Below are positions 7,040 through 16,571 of a stretch of 64,000 bases of DNA, piece after piece (within the stretch, counting starts at the first letter, position 1; the number at the start of each line of letters is the position of its first letter). The notes beneath the pieces are model-generated. The model searched no databases, had not been told where the DNA came from, and saw nothing but the letters and a program-made list of their open reading frames with translations. A program made the translations under genes and the position numbers. Origin of the DNA: Burkholderia savannae (GTDB taxonomy: Bacteria > Pseudomonadota > Gammaproteobacteria > Burkholderiales > Burkholderiaceae); contig NZ_CP013418.1 in NCBI RefSeq assembly GCF_001524445.2, positions 2,108,001-2,172,000 of the forward strand. The letters are read 5' to 3'.

Positions 7040-9481
7040 TCAATAGCCGCCCTCGCGCCACGGCGAAGGCTGAGCAAAGAAATATCCCTGGCAGAAGTCG
7101 ATGCCGAGCTCGCGCAGCATGCCGAGCTCGGCGTCGGATTCCACATGCTCGGCGACGGTGCTGCAACGCATCGAGTGCGCGACCGCGTTGATCGCGCTGA
7201 CGACGCCAAAACTCACCCGGTCCGACATCATGTTCGACACGAATTCGCCGTCGATCTTCAGGTAATCGATCGGCAGGTTGCGCAGATAGCGAAACGACGA
7301 CATGCCCGCGCCGAAATCGTCCAGCGCGAAGCGGCAGCCTATCGTGCGCAGCTCGCTCATGAAGCGCGACGCAAGCTCGAGATTCTTCACGGCGATCGTT
7401 TCGGTGATCTCGAAGCAGATCACCGATGGTTCGAGACCGGAGCTCAACAGCTCGGCGATCACGAATTCGAGAAAGCGCTCGTCGGAAATCGACGCGCCCG
7501 ACAAGTTCACGTTGTATTCGTGGTACTCGCGTACCGGCATCGCGCTCAACTTGTGGAACACGGTGCGGACCACCCAGCGGTCGATGAGCCCCATCAGCCC
7601 GTAGCGCTCGGCGGCCGGCAGGAACGCGGCGGGCGAGATGTCGCGGCCCGCGCCGCCCGTCATGCGCAGCAGCACCTCCGCGCGCTCGGGCGTGCCGGAA
7701 TCCGGGCGCGTGTGGACGATGGGCTGCACGTACAGGCGGAAGCCGTCGGTTTCGAGCGCGGTCTTGATCCGGCGGCTCCATTGCACGTCGCCGACGTGGC
7801 GCGCCTGCTGCAAGTCGCTCGGGTCGGCGAGCTGGATGCGGTTGCGCCCGCGCTCCTTCGCGATGTAGCACGCGATGTCGGCAAGCTTGACGGCCATCTC
7901 GAGATTGCGCGGCGCCTTGCAGAGCTCGAGCACGCCGATGCTGACGCTGACCGTGAAGCGCTCGCCCTCCCACAGGAACACGAAATCCTCGAGGCTGCGG
8001 CGCAGCCGCTCGGCCTTGTTCTTCGACGGCCACGAGCCCGCGCCGTGCGGCAGCAGCACGCCGAACTCGTCGCCGCCGAGCCGCGCGAGCACGTCCTCGT
8101 CGTCGAGGCAGCTCTGGAAGCGCTGCGTAACTTCACGCAGCATCGCGTCGCCCGCCGCGTGGCCGCACGTGTCGTTGATCTCCTTGAAGCGGTCGAGGTC
8201 GAGCATCAGCAGCATCGAATCGATGCGGGCCTTGCCGGAGGTCGCGTCGGCGAGCGCGACTTCGAGACGGCGCTCGAACTCGACGCGGTTCACGAGCCCC
8301 GTCAGCACGTCGTGCGTCGCCTGCCATGCGAGGCTTTCGAGGAACTGCTGCTCGCGCGTCATGTTGCGCAGGATCAGCACGTAGCCGATGTGGCCATGCA
8401 CGCGGTCGCCCATTTCCGAGATGGTTGTCTGTACAACTATCTTCGAGTGATCGCGGCGCAGCAGATGCACCTCGCGCTTGATCGGCGTACGCTCCTCGCG
8501 CGCCCAGAGTTCGTCGACGATGTCGACCGCGTTCCCCGTCTCCTTGTCGAGCAGCATCAGCACGCTCGACACCGGCGCGCCGACGCACGCGGCGGCCGAA
8601 TAGCCGAGCAACTGCTCGGCCGCGTTGTTGATGAAGTCGACGTTCTTCGCGAGCCCCACGGTGATCACGGCCTCCGCGACCGAGCTCAGCGCCGCCTCGG
8701 CGAACGCCTCGCTGCGGTCGAGCGCGTACTGGATCGACAACCGTTGCAACGCGGCCTTGCGCGCCCAGACGAGCGCGAGATACATCAGGAACATCGACGC
8801 GACGAAGTAGCAGACGAGCAGCAGCGCGACGCTCGAGCGGAATTCGTCGCTGAACGCCTTCGAGAAGCGATCGGGCAGGCCGGACACGCGCTCGTTGATG
8901 TCCCACGCGCGATATTCGAGCTCCTTCACGCGCGGATCGTCGCGATGGCCGCTGCTGACGAGCGCGTGCAGCTGGCTCGCGACGCTGCGGAACTCGGCGA
9001 GCTCGACGTCGGCCTGCATCCAGCACTGCAGCGCGTAGTTGATCTTCGCGACCCAGCTGAGCGCGGGCAGCAGCAGCGCGGCCGCCGCCGCGTCGGTAGG
9101 GTCGATGCCGCTCGCGATGATCGCCTCGCGCGCGGTCGCGCGATCGGGCGGCTTGCGCTGCAACGCGGCGCGCGCGAGGCTCAGCCGATAGGGTTTGTCG
9201 ATCGCGGCCTCGTAGAGCTTGTATGCGCGCTCGTCGCCCGTCTCCGCGTAACGGATCAGATAGATGACCGCGTCCTTCTGCGACTTCGACCACGTGCTCT
9301 CGCCGCCGATGTACACCCTAAGGAAGGACACCACCGTCAGACTCACGATCACGACGCACACGAGCACCGACACCATCAGCAGGATCGGCCAGACGTCGAG
9401 CGCCGGCCTCAGTTCGGCCGCCTGGCCTCTTGCGTCGTTCAAGCCGAGCGCCTGTTCGCGCATGCTGGAAGTCCCGTTCAT
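7040..9481 (-). CDS. Membrane GGDEF-EAL protein with PAS domain (c-di-GMP turnover)
   Basis: The 813-residue protein has a membrane helix near residues 29-55, an extracytoplasmic region and a second helix near 215-240. Then come a PAS domain (about 255-375, with VDFINNAAEQLLGYS), a GGDEF domain (LGGDEF at about 470) and an EAL domain. GGDEF should make c-di-GMP and EAL should hydrolyse it. The product inhibition site RxxD before GGDEF reads DDED, so feedback inhibition is probably lost. The EAL signature reads AEVLLRM instead of EALLRW. Other EAL motifs are near normal (FEITET, DDFGAG, LKIDGEFV, QGYFFAQP), so phosphodiesterase activity is likely but not certain. The start is the ATG at 9481, preceded by AAGGTGG. 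The TenA-like gene follows 33 bp later. Confidence 0.9.
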   Translation of the reverse strand: MNGTSSMREQALGLNDARGQAAELRPALDVWPILLMVSVLVCVVIVSLTVVSFLRVYIGGESTWSKSQKDAVIYLIRYAETGDERAYKLYEAAIDKPYRLSLARAALQRKPPDRATAREAIIASGIDPTDAAAAALLLPALSWVAKINYALQCWMQADVELAEFRSVASQLHALVSSGHRDDPRVKELEYRAWDINERVSGLPDRFSKAFSDEFRSSVALLLVCYFVASMFLMYLALVWARKAALQRLSIQYALDRSEAFAEAALSSVAEAVITVGLAKNVDFINNAAEQLLGYSAAACVGAPVSSVLMLLDKETGNAVDIVDELWAREERTPIKREVHLLRRDHSKIVVQTTISEMGDRVHGHIGYVLILRNMTREQQFLESLAWQATHDVLTGLVNRVEFERRLEVALADATSGKARIDSMLLMLDLDRFKEINDTCGHAAGDAMLREVTQRFQSCLDDEDVLARLGGDEFGVLLPHGAGSWPSKNKAERLRRSLEDFVFLWEGERFTVSVSIGVLELCKAPRNLEMAVKLADIACYIAKERGRNRIQLADPSDLQQARHVGDVQWSRRIKTALETDGFRLYVQPIVHTRPDSGTPERAEVLLRMTGGAGRDISPAAFLPAAERYGLMGLIDRWVVRTVFHKLSAMPVREYHEYNVNLSGASISDERFLEFVIAELLSSGLEPSVICFEITETIAVKNLELASRFMSELRTIGCRFALDDFGAGMSSFRYLRNLPIDYLKIDGEFVSNMMSDRVSFGVVSAINAVAHSMRCSTVAEHVESDAELGMLRELGIDFCQGYFFAQPSPWREGGY

Positions 9482-9797
9482 CGTCCACCTTGCCTCAGCC
9501 CCGCCGCCGCGCCGCTTCACCGCGGCGGTCTCGTATTCCCCCGGCGCGCGCTAACGCCGGAAACGAACCGGCGGCGACCCGTTGCCGGTCCGCCGCCAGA
9601 TGCTCGAAGCGTGGCCTGTCTCGCAGATCCTCGTGGAGGTCGTGCGTAGACTGGCCATCTTGCGCGCATTCGTCTGCTCGTCGCGTTACATATGACGCGT
9701 CCGCTGCATGAATGCGCGTGCGCCGCCGCTCGCGCAAGCGGCGGCGCATTCGTCGGACAATCATACGACGCGCGGCGCGCCGCCGCTCAACCTTCTT
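9482..9797. other. Intergenic region between the lipase and GGDEF-EAL genes
   Basis: 316 bp of GC-rich DNA in which I see no gene, repeat or clear terminator. It must hold the promoter of the GGDEF-EAL gene if that gene is not read through from the lipase. Confidence 0.4.
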
Positions 9798-10988
<1,191 letters not shown>

Positions 10989-11753
10989 TCACCACCCCAA
11001 ACAGAATCCGCGCAAGTGCGCGCCGCGATCCTCCATCGCGACCGCGGCGCGCCACTGCGCGCCGAGCGCGACGTCGGCGACCGCCCACCGCACGCCGTCG
11101 CTCACGCATTCGTCCCGCGCGCCCGGCGACACGGGCCACGGCATCTCCAGCTCCCGCGGATCGCGCCGCAGGCCCGCGCCGTGCGCCTTCAAGAGCGCCT
11201 CCTTGCGCGTCCACAATTGCAGCAACAGCCGCTCGCGCGCGTTTTTCGGCGCGCGCTCGAACAGGTCGCGCTCGCGTTCGCCGAGGCTCGCGGCCGCGAG
11301 CGCGTCGACGTCGAGCTTTCGACCGAGCGATTCGAGATCGCAGCCCACCCGCTTTTTCGCGACCGCCATCAGCACCGCGCCGCACGCATGGCTCACGCTG
11401 AATTCGAGATCGCGGCCGAACAGCACCGGCTTTCCGCCCGGCTCGACGTCGAACACGAGCCGCGCCGGATCGGCGCTCAGGTATTCGCCGAGCACGACGC
11501 GCACCATCGCGCGCGCGAACACGAACAACTCGCGATGCGCGCCGAACTTGAGCCGCGCGGCGCGCTCGTATTCGCTCAGCGACAAGCAATCGCGCTTCAG
11601 ATACGAACCCGCTTCGTCCGCGCGTGCGCGCCACACGTGCGCCTCGCCGCGCATCAACCGCTCCGTCAGTGCCGCCGACGGCCGCGCGACGCTGAACCGC
11701 AGCGCCGCCGCGTCGTCATGCGGTGCCGCGCGCGGCAATCCTTCCGCCATCAT
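10989..11753 (-). CDS. 4'-phosphopantetheinyl transferase, Sfp type
   Basis: The 254-residue protein has the three Sfp/EntD signatures: GGKPVLFGRDLEFSVSHA, GCDLESL (usually GVDIE) and LWTRKEALLKAHGAGL. It transfers phosphopantetheine from CoA to the active serine of carrier proteins. It lies at the downstream end of the synthase cluster, so its obvious partner is the ACP domain of the protein at 29044-30681 (Ser494). Transcription is in the same direction as the cluster, 73 bp after the DUF4345 gene. Two adjacent ATGs (11753 and 11750) can start it. No strong ribosome site is visible. Confidence 0.88.
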   Translation of the reverse strand: MMAEGLPRAAPHDDAAALRFSVARPSAALTERLMRGEAHVWRARADEAGSYLKRDCLSLSEYERAARLKFGAHRELFVFARAMVRVVLGEYLSADPARLVFDVEPGGKPVLFGRDLEFSVSHACGAVLMAVAKKRVGCDLESLGRKLDVDALAAASLGERERDLFERAPKNARERLLLQLWTRKEALLKAHGAGLRRDPRELEMPWPVSPGARDECVSDGVRWAVADVALGAQWRAAVAMEDRGAHLRGFCLGW

Positions 11754-11826
11754 TTTTGTCAGTCAACCTAAGTGTTTCAAACGCACGCCGACGGCGCCGG
11801 CCGCGCTGCGCGCTCGACGTCGCCCG

Positions 11827-12225
11827 TCAGCCGGCCGTCGCCGCGACGCGGCGCTGCCACCAGACGAACAGCGGCGCGCCGACGATCTCGAGTACGGTAA
11901 AGCCGATGAACGGCGGGAACGGTGCGCCGAGCGACACGAGTGAGATGAGACGCCCGATTCCGCCGACGAAGATCATCGTCCACAGCGCGCGGAACAGGAC
12001 GCCGTTGCGCTCGATGTTCGGGATCGTCCAGAACGCGCCGAGACCGAGGCCGAACCAGACGCCCGCGTAGAAGCGCAGGTTGCTGTCGAGCGTCGCGTCG
12101 GCGGGCAGCGCGACGCCGAGCGATGCGTACAGCGGATCGTGAATGCCCATCATGCCGAGCGCGCCGGTTGCGACCGGCACGGCCGCGAGAATCGCGGTGG
12201 CGATTTGCAGAATGCGTTTGCTCAT
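11827..12225 (-). CDS. DUF4345 small integral membrane protein
   Basis: The 132-residue protein has four predicted membrane helices (starting ILQIATAILAAVPVATGA, FYAGVWFGLGLGAFWTIP, LWTMIFVGGIGRLISLVSLG and FIGFTVLEIVGAPLFVWW). The pattern with NLRFYAGVWFGLG fits the DUF4345 family, whose function is unknown. It lies 44 bp after the outer-membrane protein gene of the synthase cluster and is probably co-transcribed. A role in handling the lipid product is only a guess from position. Confidence 0.75.
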   Translation of the reverse strand: MSKRILQIATAILAAVPVATGALGMMGIHDPLYASLGVALPADATLDSNLRFYAGVWFGLGLGAFWTIPNIERNGVLFRALWTMIFVGGIGRLISLVSLGAPFPPFIGFTVLEIVGAPLFVWWQRRVAATAG

Positions 12226-12269
12226 CGAAGAGTGGCCCTTGTCCTTGTTATTCGACGATTGACGACGTC

Positions 12270-13568
12270 TCATTGATAAAAAATGCCCAGCACCTGAACG
12301 CTGCTCGCCTCGGGCATCGCGCCGAAGCGGCTCCACGACGGTCCCGTCTGCCGCAGGAACTGCACGGCGACGTCGAACGTGTCGAAGCGCCGCCGCAGCT
12401 CGACCCAATACTGCCGCCCCGCGCCGAGATCGAGTTGCGCGAAGCCCGTCAGGTCGAGGCGGCGCACGAACACGTTGCGCCATGCGGCCATCAGGAACAG
12501 CCCGTGCCGCGACGGCAACTCCTGCGCGGCGATCGACGTACGAACCGCGCGGCCCCACGCGTAAGGATCGCTCGCCTGCAGCGCGCGCCATTGCGATGCC
12601 GACGCGCCGCCGCTGTTGCCTTGCAGCTCAGCCGTCAGCGACAAGTCGATCGGTAGCGTCCACGTAAAGCCGACCGCCGAGCGCGTGCGAAACGCGCGGT
12701 TGCCGTTGCCGCCGCCCGTCGCCGAGCCGATCAGCGACGGCCGCCAGCCGAGCGTCCATTCCGCGTACGCGACCACCGCGTTGCCCAGCAGCACGCTCAG
12801 ATTCTGCCCGAACTGCGGCGATTGCCCGCTCTCGCCGTACAGCACCCACTGCGGCTGGATCGCCGGCGTGATCCGCTGGCTGCCGATGAGCATCCAGCGA
12901 TCGACGCCGTTCGTGCGCCGCAGGTCCGACGACGCGAACGGATCGCCCGGCACGCTGCGGCTCGCGAGCCGCGGCGACAGCATCAACGCGATCGATCCCG
13001 AATCCCAGACGCGCTGCGCGCGCACGCCGACGCTGCCGAGCCGGTTCGTGTGGCGGCTGTCCGGATCGGGCGGCACGTCGAGGCTCACCGCGCCCGCCTT
13101 GAAGAAATCGGTCGGGTTGTAGCCGATCGCCGCGCCGATGCGTTCGTTGATCCGGCCCGCGTCGATCGCCAGCAGCGGCGACGGCTTCCAGCTCGCATAC
13201 GCCTCCTTGACGAGCATCACGTCACGGTGCGACGCCGCGCCGGACGACAACGGATCGAAACGATCGAACCGCATCGCGAAGTTCACGTTCAGCGTCGGCG
13301 TGAGCGCGTGCTCGAACTGGAATTCCAGCGACAGCTGGTTACGCCACGATGAAGCGGCGTCACGGTCGTCGCTCCAGCGCACCGCATCCTGCACGCTGAA
13401 TTTCCACGATCGCGCCGCTTCCGGCGCGGCGACAGGCGTTGCGTCAGCCAGGTCCAGCGCCGCGTTCGTCGCGTCGCCCGGCGCGTCAGCATCGCCTGCC
13501 GCCGCGGCGCGCAGCGGCATCGCCGCGGCCGCCGCGCAAATCAGGACCGCCAACGATCTGAGCGTCAT
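12270..13568 (-). CDS. Outer-membrane beta-barrel protein of the synthase cluster
   Basis: The 432-residue protein has a signal peptide (MTLRSLAVLICAAAAAMPLRA, cleavage near AAA|GDA). Alternating hydrophobic and polar stretches typical of barrel strands follow (LSLEFQFEHALTPTLNVNFAMRF is one). The C-terminus is SSVQVLGIFYQ, aromatic near the end as barrels often are. No specific family was recognised; DUF1302-like or alginate-export-like porins look most similar in style. Its start overlaps the stop of the LolA-like gene by four bases. With the ABC ATPase, FtsX permease and LolA-like protein it would give a path from inner membrane to surface, which is inference from gene order. Confidence 0.7.
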   Translation of the reverse strand: MTLRSLAVLICAAAAAMPLRAAAAGDADAPGDATNAALDLADATPVAAPEAARSWKFSVQDAVRWSDDRDAASSWRNQLSLEFQFEHALTPTLNVNFAMRFDRFDPLSSGAASHRDVMLVKEAYASWKPSPLLAIDAGRINERIGAAIGYNPTDFFKAGAVSLDVPPDPDSRHTNRLGSVGVRAQRVWDSGSIALMLSPRLASRSVPGDPFASSDLRRTNGVDRWMLIGSQRITPAIQPQWVLYGESGQSPQFGQNLSVLLGNAVVAYAEWTLGWRPSLIGSATGGGNGNRAFRTRSAVGFTWTLPIDLSLTAELQGNSGGASASQWRALQASDPYAWGRAVRTSIAAQELPSRHGLFLMAAWRNVFVRRLDLTGFAQLDLGAGRQYWVELRRRFDTFDVAVQFLRQTGPSWSRFGAMPEASSVQVLGIFYQ

Positions 13569-14407
13569 TGCGCCTGGAAGCGGGGCAGATAATCTCGCTG
13601 CAGCCACGCGTCCGGAATGTCGCGCCACGCGTATCCGGAAAAGCGCATCACCGTCACCCAGTTCGGATCGAGGCCGTCGATGATCACCGTCTCGGTCGGA
13701 CGCTCCACGCCGAGCTCCATCGTATAGCGCCGATAGAACGCGCTCTTCAGCAGCCGGTCGCTTTCCGAATAGAACTTCGCCTTCACCGGCCGGCTGTTCG
13801 ACGCGTCGAGCCACATCTCGATCCGATGGTACGTGAGGCCCTGCGCATTGCCCTTCAGCGACAGCTTGTAACAATGCCGCGTCTGCCGGTCGCCGTCCAT
13901 CACGTCCTCGGCGCCCTCGAGCTCCGCCTGATAATCGTGCGCGAGATTGACGGTCACGACGTCGCCGTTCGCCGCCTGCCCGAGCAGCCGCTGGTCCGGC
14001 GAGATGCGGATGCTCGCCTGGTTCGCCGGATCGTAGAACCACAGGTCGTTGCCGTTCTTCAGCATCAGCTTGCCCGCATCGCGCGCGGGCGCGACGAAGC
14101 GCACCAGCGTGCGGAACGCGCCGCCCGGCGCGTCGGGCTTCGAATAGATCGACAGCGTGTTGCCGTCGACCTGCTTGCCGGACCGGTATTCGGTCAGCGT
14201 CGCGGTGAGCACGAACGACTTCGCCGGCGTGCGGATCGCGTCGCTTTCCGCGAGCAGCTTCTGCGGATCGGGCGGCGTCTGCGCATGCGCGAGCGCCGCC
14301 GCGCCGAGACTCAATCCGATCCACCATGTACGAAACAAGCGACGCACGCTCCACCTCCCGATCGATTCGATCTTTCGTTGTTCAAACTGAAAATTCACGA
14401 AACTCAT
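13565..14407 (-). CDS. Outer-membrane lipoprotein-sorting (LolA-like) periplasmic protein
   Basis: The 280-residue protein carries an N-terminal signal (hydrophobic WWIGLSLGAAALAHA, cleavage before QTPP near residue 43). Its mature part reads as the LolA-like sorting family: LTATLTEYRSGKQVDGNTLS, a middle with DLWFYDPANQASIRIS, and MWLDASNSRPVKAKFYSES. These proteins bind lipid chains in a half-barrel and ferry them across the periplasm. It shares ATGA junctions with the FtsX gene before it and the barrel gene after it. It is therefore best viewed as the periplasmic carrier of a dedicated exporter, not the housekeeping LolA. Confidence 0.82.
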   Translation of the reverse strand: MSFVNFQFEQRKIESIGRWSVRRLFRTWWIGLSLGAAALAHAQTPPDPQKLLAESDAIRTPAKSFVLTATLTEYRSGKQVDGNTLSIYSKPDAPGGAFRTLVRFVAPARDAGKLMLKNGNDLWFYDPANQASIRISPDQRLLGQAANGDVVTVNLAHDYQAELEGAEDVMDGDRQTRHCYKLSLKGNAQGLTYHRIEMWLDASNSRPVKAKFYSESDRLLKSAFYRRYTMELGVERPTETVIIDGLDPNWVTVMRFSGYAWRDIPDAWLQRDYLPRFQAQ

Positions 14408-15870
14408 ACGTAGCGCAGCGCGTCGACGATCGACAGCCGCGCCGCGTGCCGCGCGGGCAGCCATGCGGACAGCCCGGCGACGAACGCGAGCCCGACGAAC
14501 GTCAACGCGATGAGGCGCCATTCGCCCCACACGCGCACCGTCAGCGCGACCGAATCGATCCGCGCGGGCGGCGTCCACGCGAGCCCGCTGTGATTCACCG
14601 CTGCCGCGAGACCGAGCGCGACGAGCACGCCGACCGACGCGCCGACGATGCCGAGCAGCGCGCCTTCGCAGACGAACAGCGCCTGGATGCCGCCGCGGCG
14701 CACGCCCATCGAGCGCAGCGTGCCGATCTCGACGGTCCGCTCGAGGATCGCCGTGCTCATCGTGTTGCTGACCACGAACAGCACGATCGCGCCGATCAGC
14801 ACGAACACGAAGCCGAAGATCATCGAGAACATGCGGTTCGTCTGGTCATAGAACGGATTGAGCGCGGCGAAATCGAGCATGTCGAGCGGCTGGCCTTCGA
14901 AGCGGCCGCCGAACAGCTGGTCGATCCGCGCGCGCGCGGCGGGCAGTTGCGCGGTGTGCTTGAACTGGATCTCGATCGCCGTCACGCGCGGCGCGTCGCC
15001 GCCGTAGACGAGCCGCTGCGCGCGCGGCAGATGCATCGCGAGATAAACGTCGTCGAGCTCCTTCACGCCCTGCTGCTCGGCCTTGACCACCGTGAAGCCG
15101 CCGACGTTCGGCGCGCCGTAGGCGTTCGCCGCGAGCACCTCGATGTGCGTCGCGCCCGCGCCGTCGCTCTTTCGCTCGCGCTTTTGCGCGTCCGCCTCGG
15201 CCGCGGCGAGCGCGAGCACGTCGGCGGGCGCGTCGGCCGCGGCGGGCGCGAATGCATCGGACGTCGCTGCGTCGGGCGTCGCCACGCCGGACGCGGCCGT
15301 TGCGGCCCCCTTCGCGATGCCGCCGTCGCCGCAATCGGGCACGCGCAGCGGCCCGCATAGATGCAGCACGCGCGCGACGCCGTGCCCGACGATCGCCGCA
15401 TCGGGCACGGTGCCGACGAGCGGATACGGCTTCGGCGTCAATGGAAAGCCGTAGTCGTTCCACTGCTGCATCCGGTCTTGCTCGTCGGCGATCGCGCCCT
15501 GCGCGAGCACCGTGCGCGACACGCCCGCTTCGAAGTTGCCGGCGATCCCGCCGAACTGCAGCGTCGGCGTGATCACCGCGATCATCGGCGCGAGCACCGG
15601 ATCGTCGCGCAGCTGCGCGATCAGCCGCTCGTAGCCGCCGATCCCGTACGCGACCGGGTTGCCGCTGCCGTACTGGAAATAGCCGTGCCGCTGGATCTGC
15701 AAGTGCCCGCTGCGCCGCACGAAATCCGTCTGCAATCCGAACGTGATGTCCTTGCTGAAGCCGCCGAACAGCAGGATCGCGCAGACGCCGACGATCATCG
15801 CGAGCAGCGTCGTGATCGAGCGCCGCCGGTTTCGCTGCAGATTGCGCAGCGCCAACATGAAGGTATGCAT
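14404..15870 (-). CDS. FtsX/MacB-type ABC transporter permease
   Basis: The 488-residue protein has an N-terminal membrane helix (ITTLLAMIVGVCAILLFGGF), a large periplasmic domain (about 45-325) and three C-terminal helices. The latter include FVFVLIGAIVLFVVSNTMST, then ILERTVEIGTLRSMGVRRGG, the FtsX coupling signature. The family (MacB, LolCE) extracts substrates from the membrane by mechanotransmission and does not move them through a channel. It is paired with the ATPase encoded immediately upstream, whose TGA overlaps this ATG (TGATG). AGGAGG lies ten bases before the start. An Ala-rich insertion (about residues 195-235) in the periplasmic domain is unusual and low in complexity. Confidence 0.9.
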   Translation of the reverse strand: MHTFMLALRNLQRNRRRSITTLLAMIVGVCAILLFGGFSKDITFGLQTDFVRRSGHLQIQRHGYFQYGSGNPVAYGIGGYERLIAQLRDDPVLAPMIAVITPTLQFGGIAGNFEAGVSRTVLAQGAIADEQDRMQQWNDYGFPLTPKPYPLVGTVPDAAIVGHGVARVLHLCGPLRVPDCGDGGIAKGAATAASGVATPDAATSDAFAPAAADAPADVLALAAAEADAQKRERKSDGAGATHIEVLAANAYGAPNVGGFTVVKAEQQGVKELDDVYLAMHLPRAQRLVYGGDAPRVTAIEIQFKHTAQLPAARARIDQLFGGRFEGQPLDMLDFAALNPFYDQTNRMFSMIFGFVFVLIGAIVLFVVSNTMSTAILERTVEIGTLRSMGVRRGGIQALFVCEGALLGIVGASVGVLVALGLAAAVNHSGLAWTPPARIDSVALTVRVWGEWRLIALTFVGLAFVAGLSAWLPARHAARLSIVDALRYV

Positions 15871-16571
15871 CAGCTCTGCGCCTCCTGCGCGACGCGGCGG
15901 CGATCGACGATGCGCCCGTCGCGAATTTGCACGACGTCGTCGGCCGCATCCAGCACCTGCGGATCGTGCGACGACACGATGAACGACACGCCGCTCTCGC
16001 GCTGCATCTTGTGCATCAACGCGATGATCGCCTGGCCCGTGACGCTGTCGAGGTTCGCGGTCGGCTCGTCGGCGAGCACGAGCGACGGCCCCGCCGCGAG
16101 CGCGCGCGCGATCGCGACGCGCTGCCGCTGGCCGCCCGACAGCTGGCTCGGCCGGTGCGCGCCCTTGCCGCTCAAGCCGACGGCATCGAGCAGATACGCG
16201 ACGCGCTCCGCGCGCTCGCGTGCAGGCGTGCGCGCCATCAGCAGCGGATATTCGACGTTCTCGTACGCGGACAGCACCGGCAGCAGGTTGAACGACTGGA
16301 ACACGTGGCCCACCTGTCTCGCGCGGAAATCCGACAGCGCATCGTCGGACAACGTCGCGGTGTCCTGCCCCGCCACGCTCACGCGCCCCGCGTCCGGCCG
16401 GTCGATGCAGCCGATCATGTTGAGCAGCGTCGTCTTGCCGCTGCCGGACGGGCCGCTCAGCACGGTGAAGCGATTCGCGTCGATGTCGATCGACACGCCG
16501 GCGAGGCCGGTCACTTTCACGCTGTCGAGCAAGTAGGTCTTGCTGACGTTCTCGACGCGCACGATCGGCAT
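15870..16571 (-). CDS. ABC transporter ATPase, LolD/MacB type
   Basis: The 233-residue ATPase has all motifs: Walker A GPSGSGKTTLLNMI, Q-loop VFQSFNLLPVLSAYENVEYP, signature [16 protein letters not shown], Walker B LVLADEPTANLDS and switch His in VSSHDP. The Q-loop segment with NLLP is typical of LolD/MacB partners of FtsX permeases. It overlaps the monooxygenase gene upstream (ATGA) and the permease gene downstream (TGATG). Its likely job is to power export or membrane extraction of the cluster product. Confidence 0.93.
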   Translation of the reverse strand: MPIVRVENVSKTYLLDSVKVTGLAGVSIDIDANRFTVLSGPSGSGKTTLLNMIGCIDRPDAGRVSVAGQDTATLSDDALSDFRARQVGHVFQSFNLLPVLSAYENVEYPLLMARTPARERAERVAYLLDAVGLSGKGAHRPSQLSGGQRQRVAIARALAAGPSLVLADEPTANLDSVTGQAIIALMHKMQRESGVSFIVSSHDPQVLDAADDVVQIRDGRIVDRRRVAQEAQS

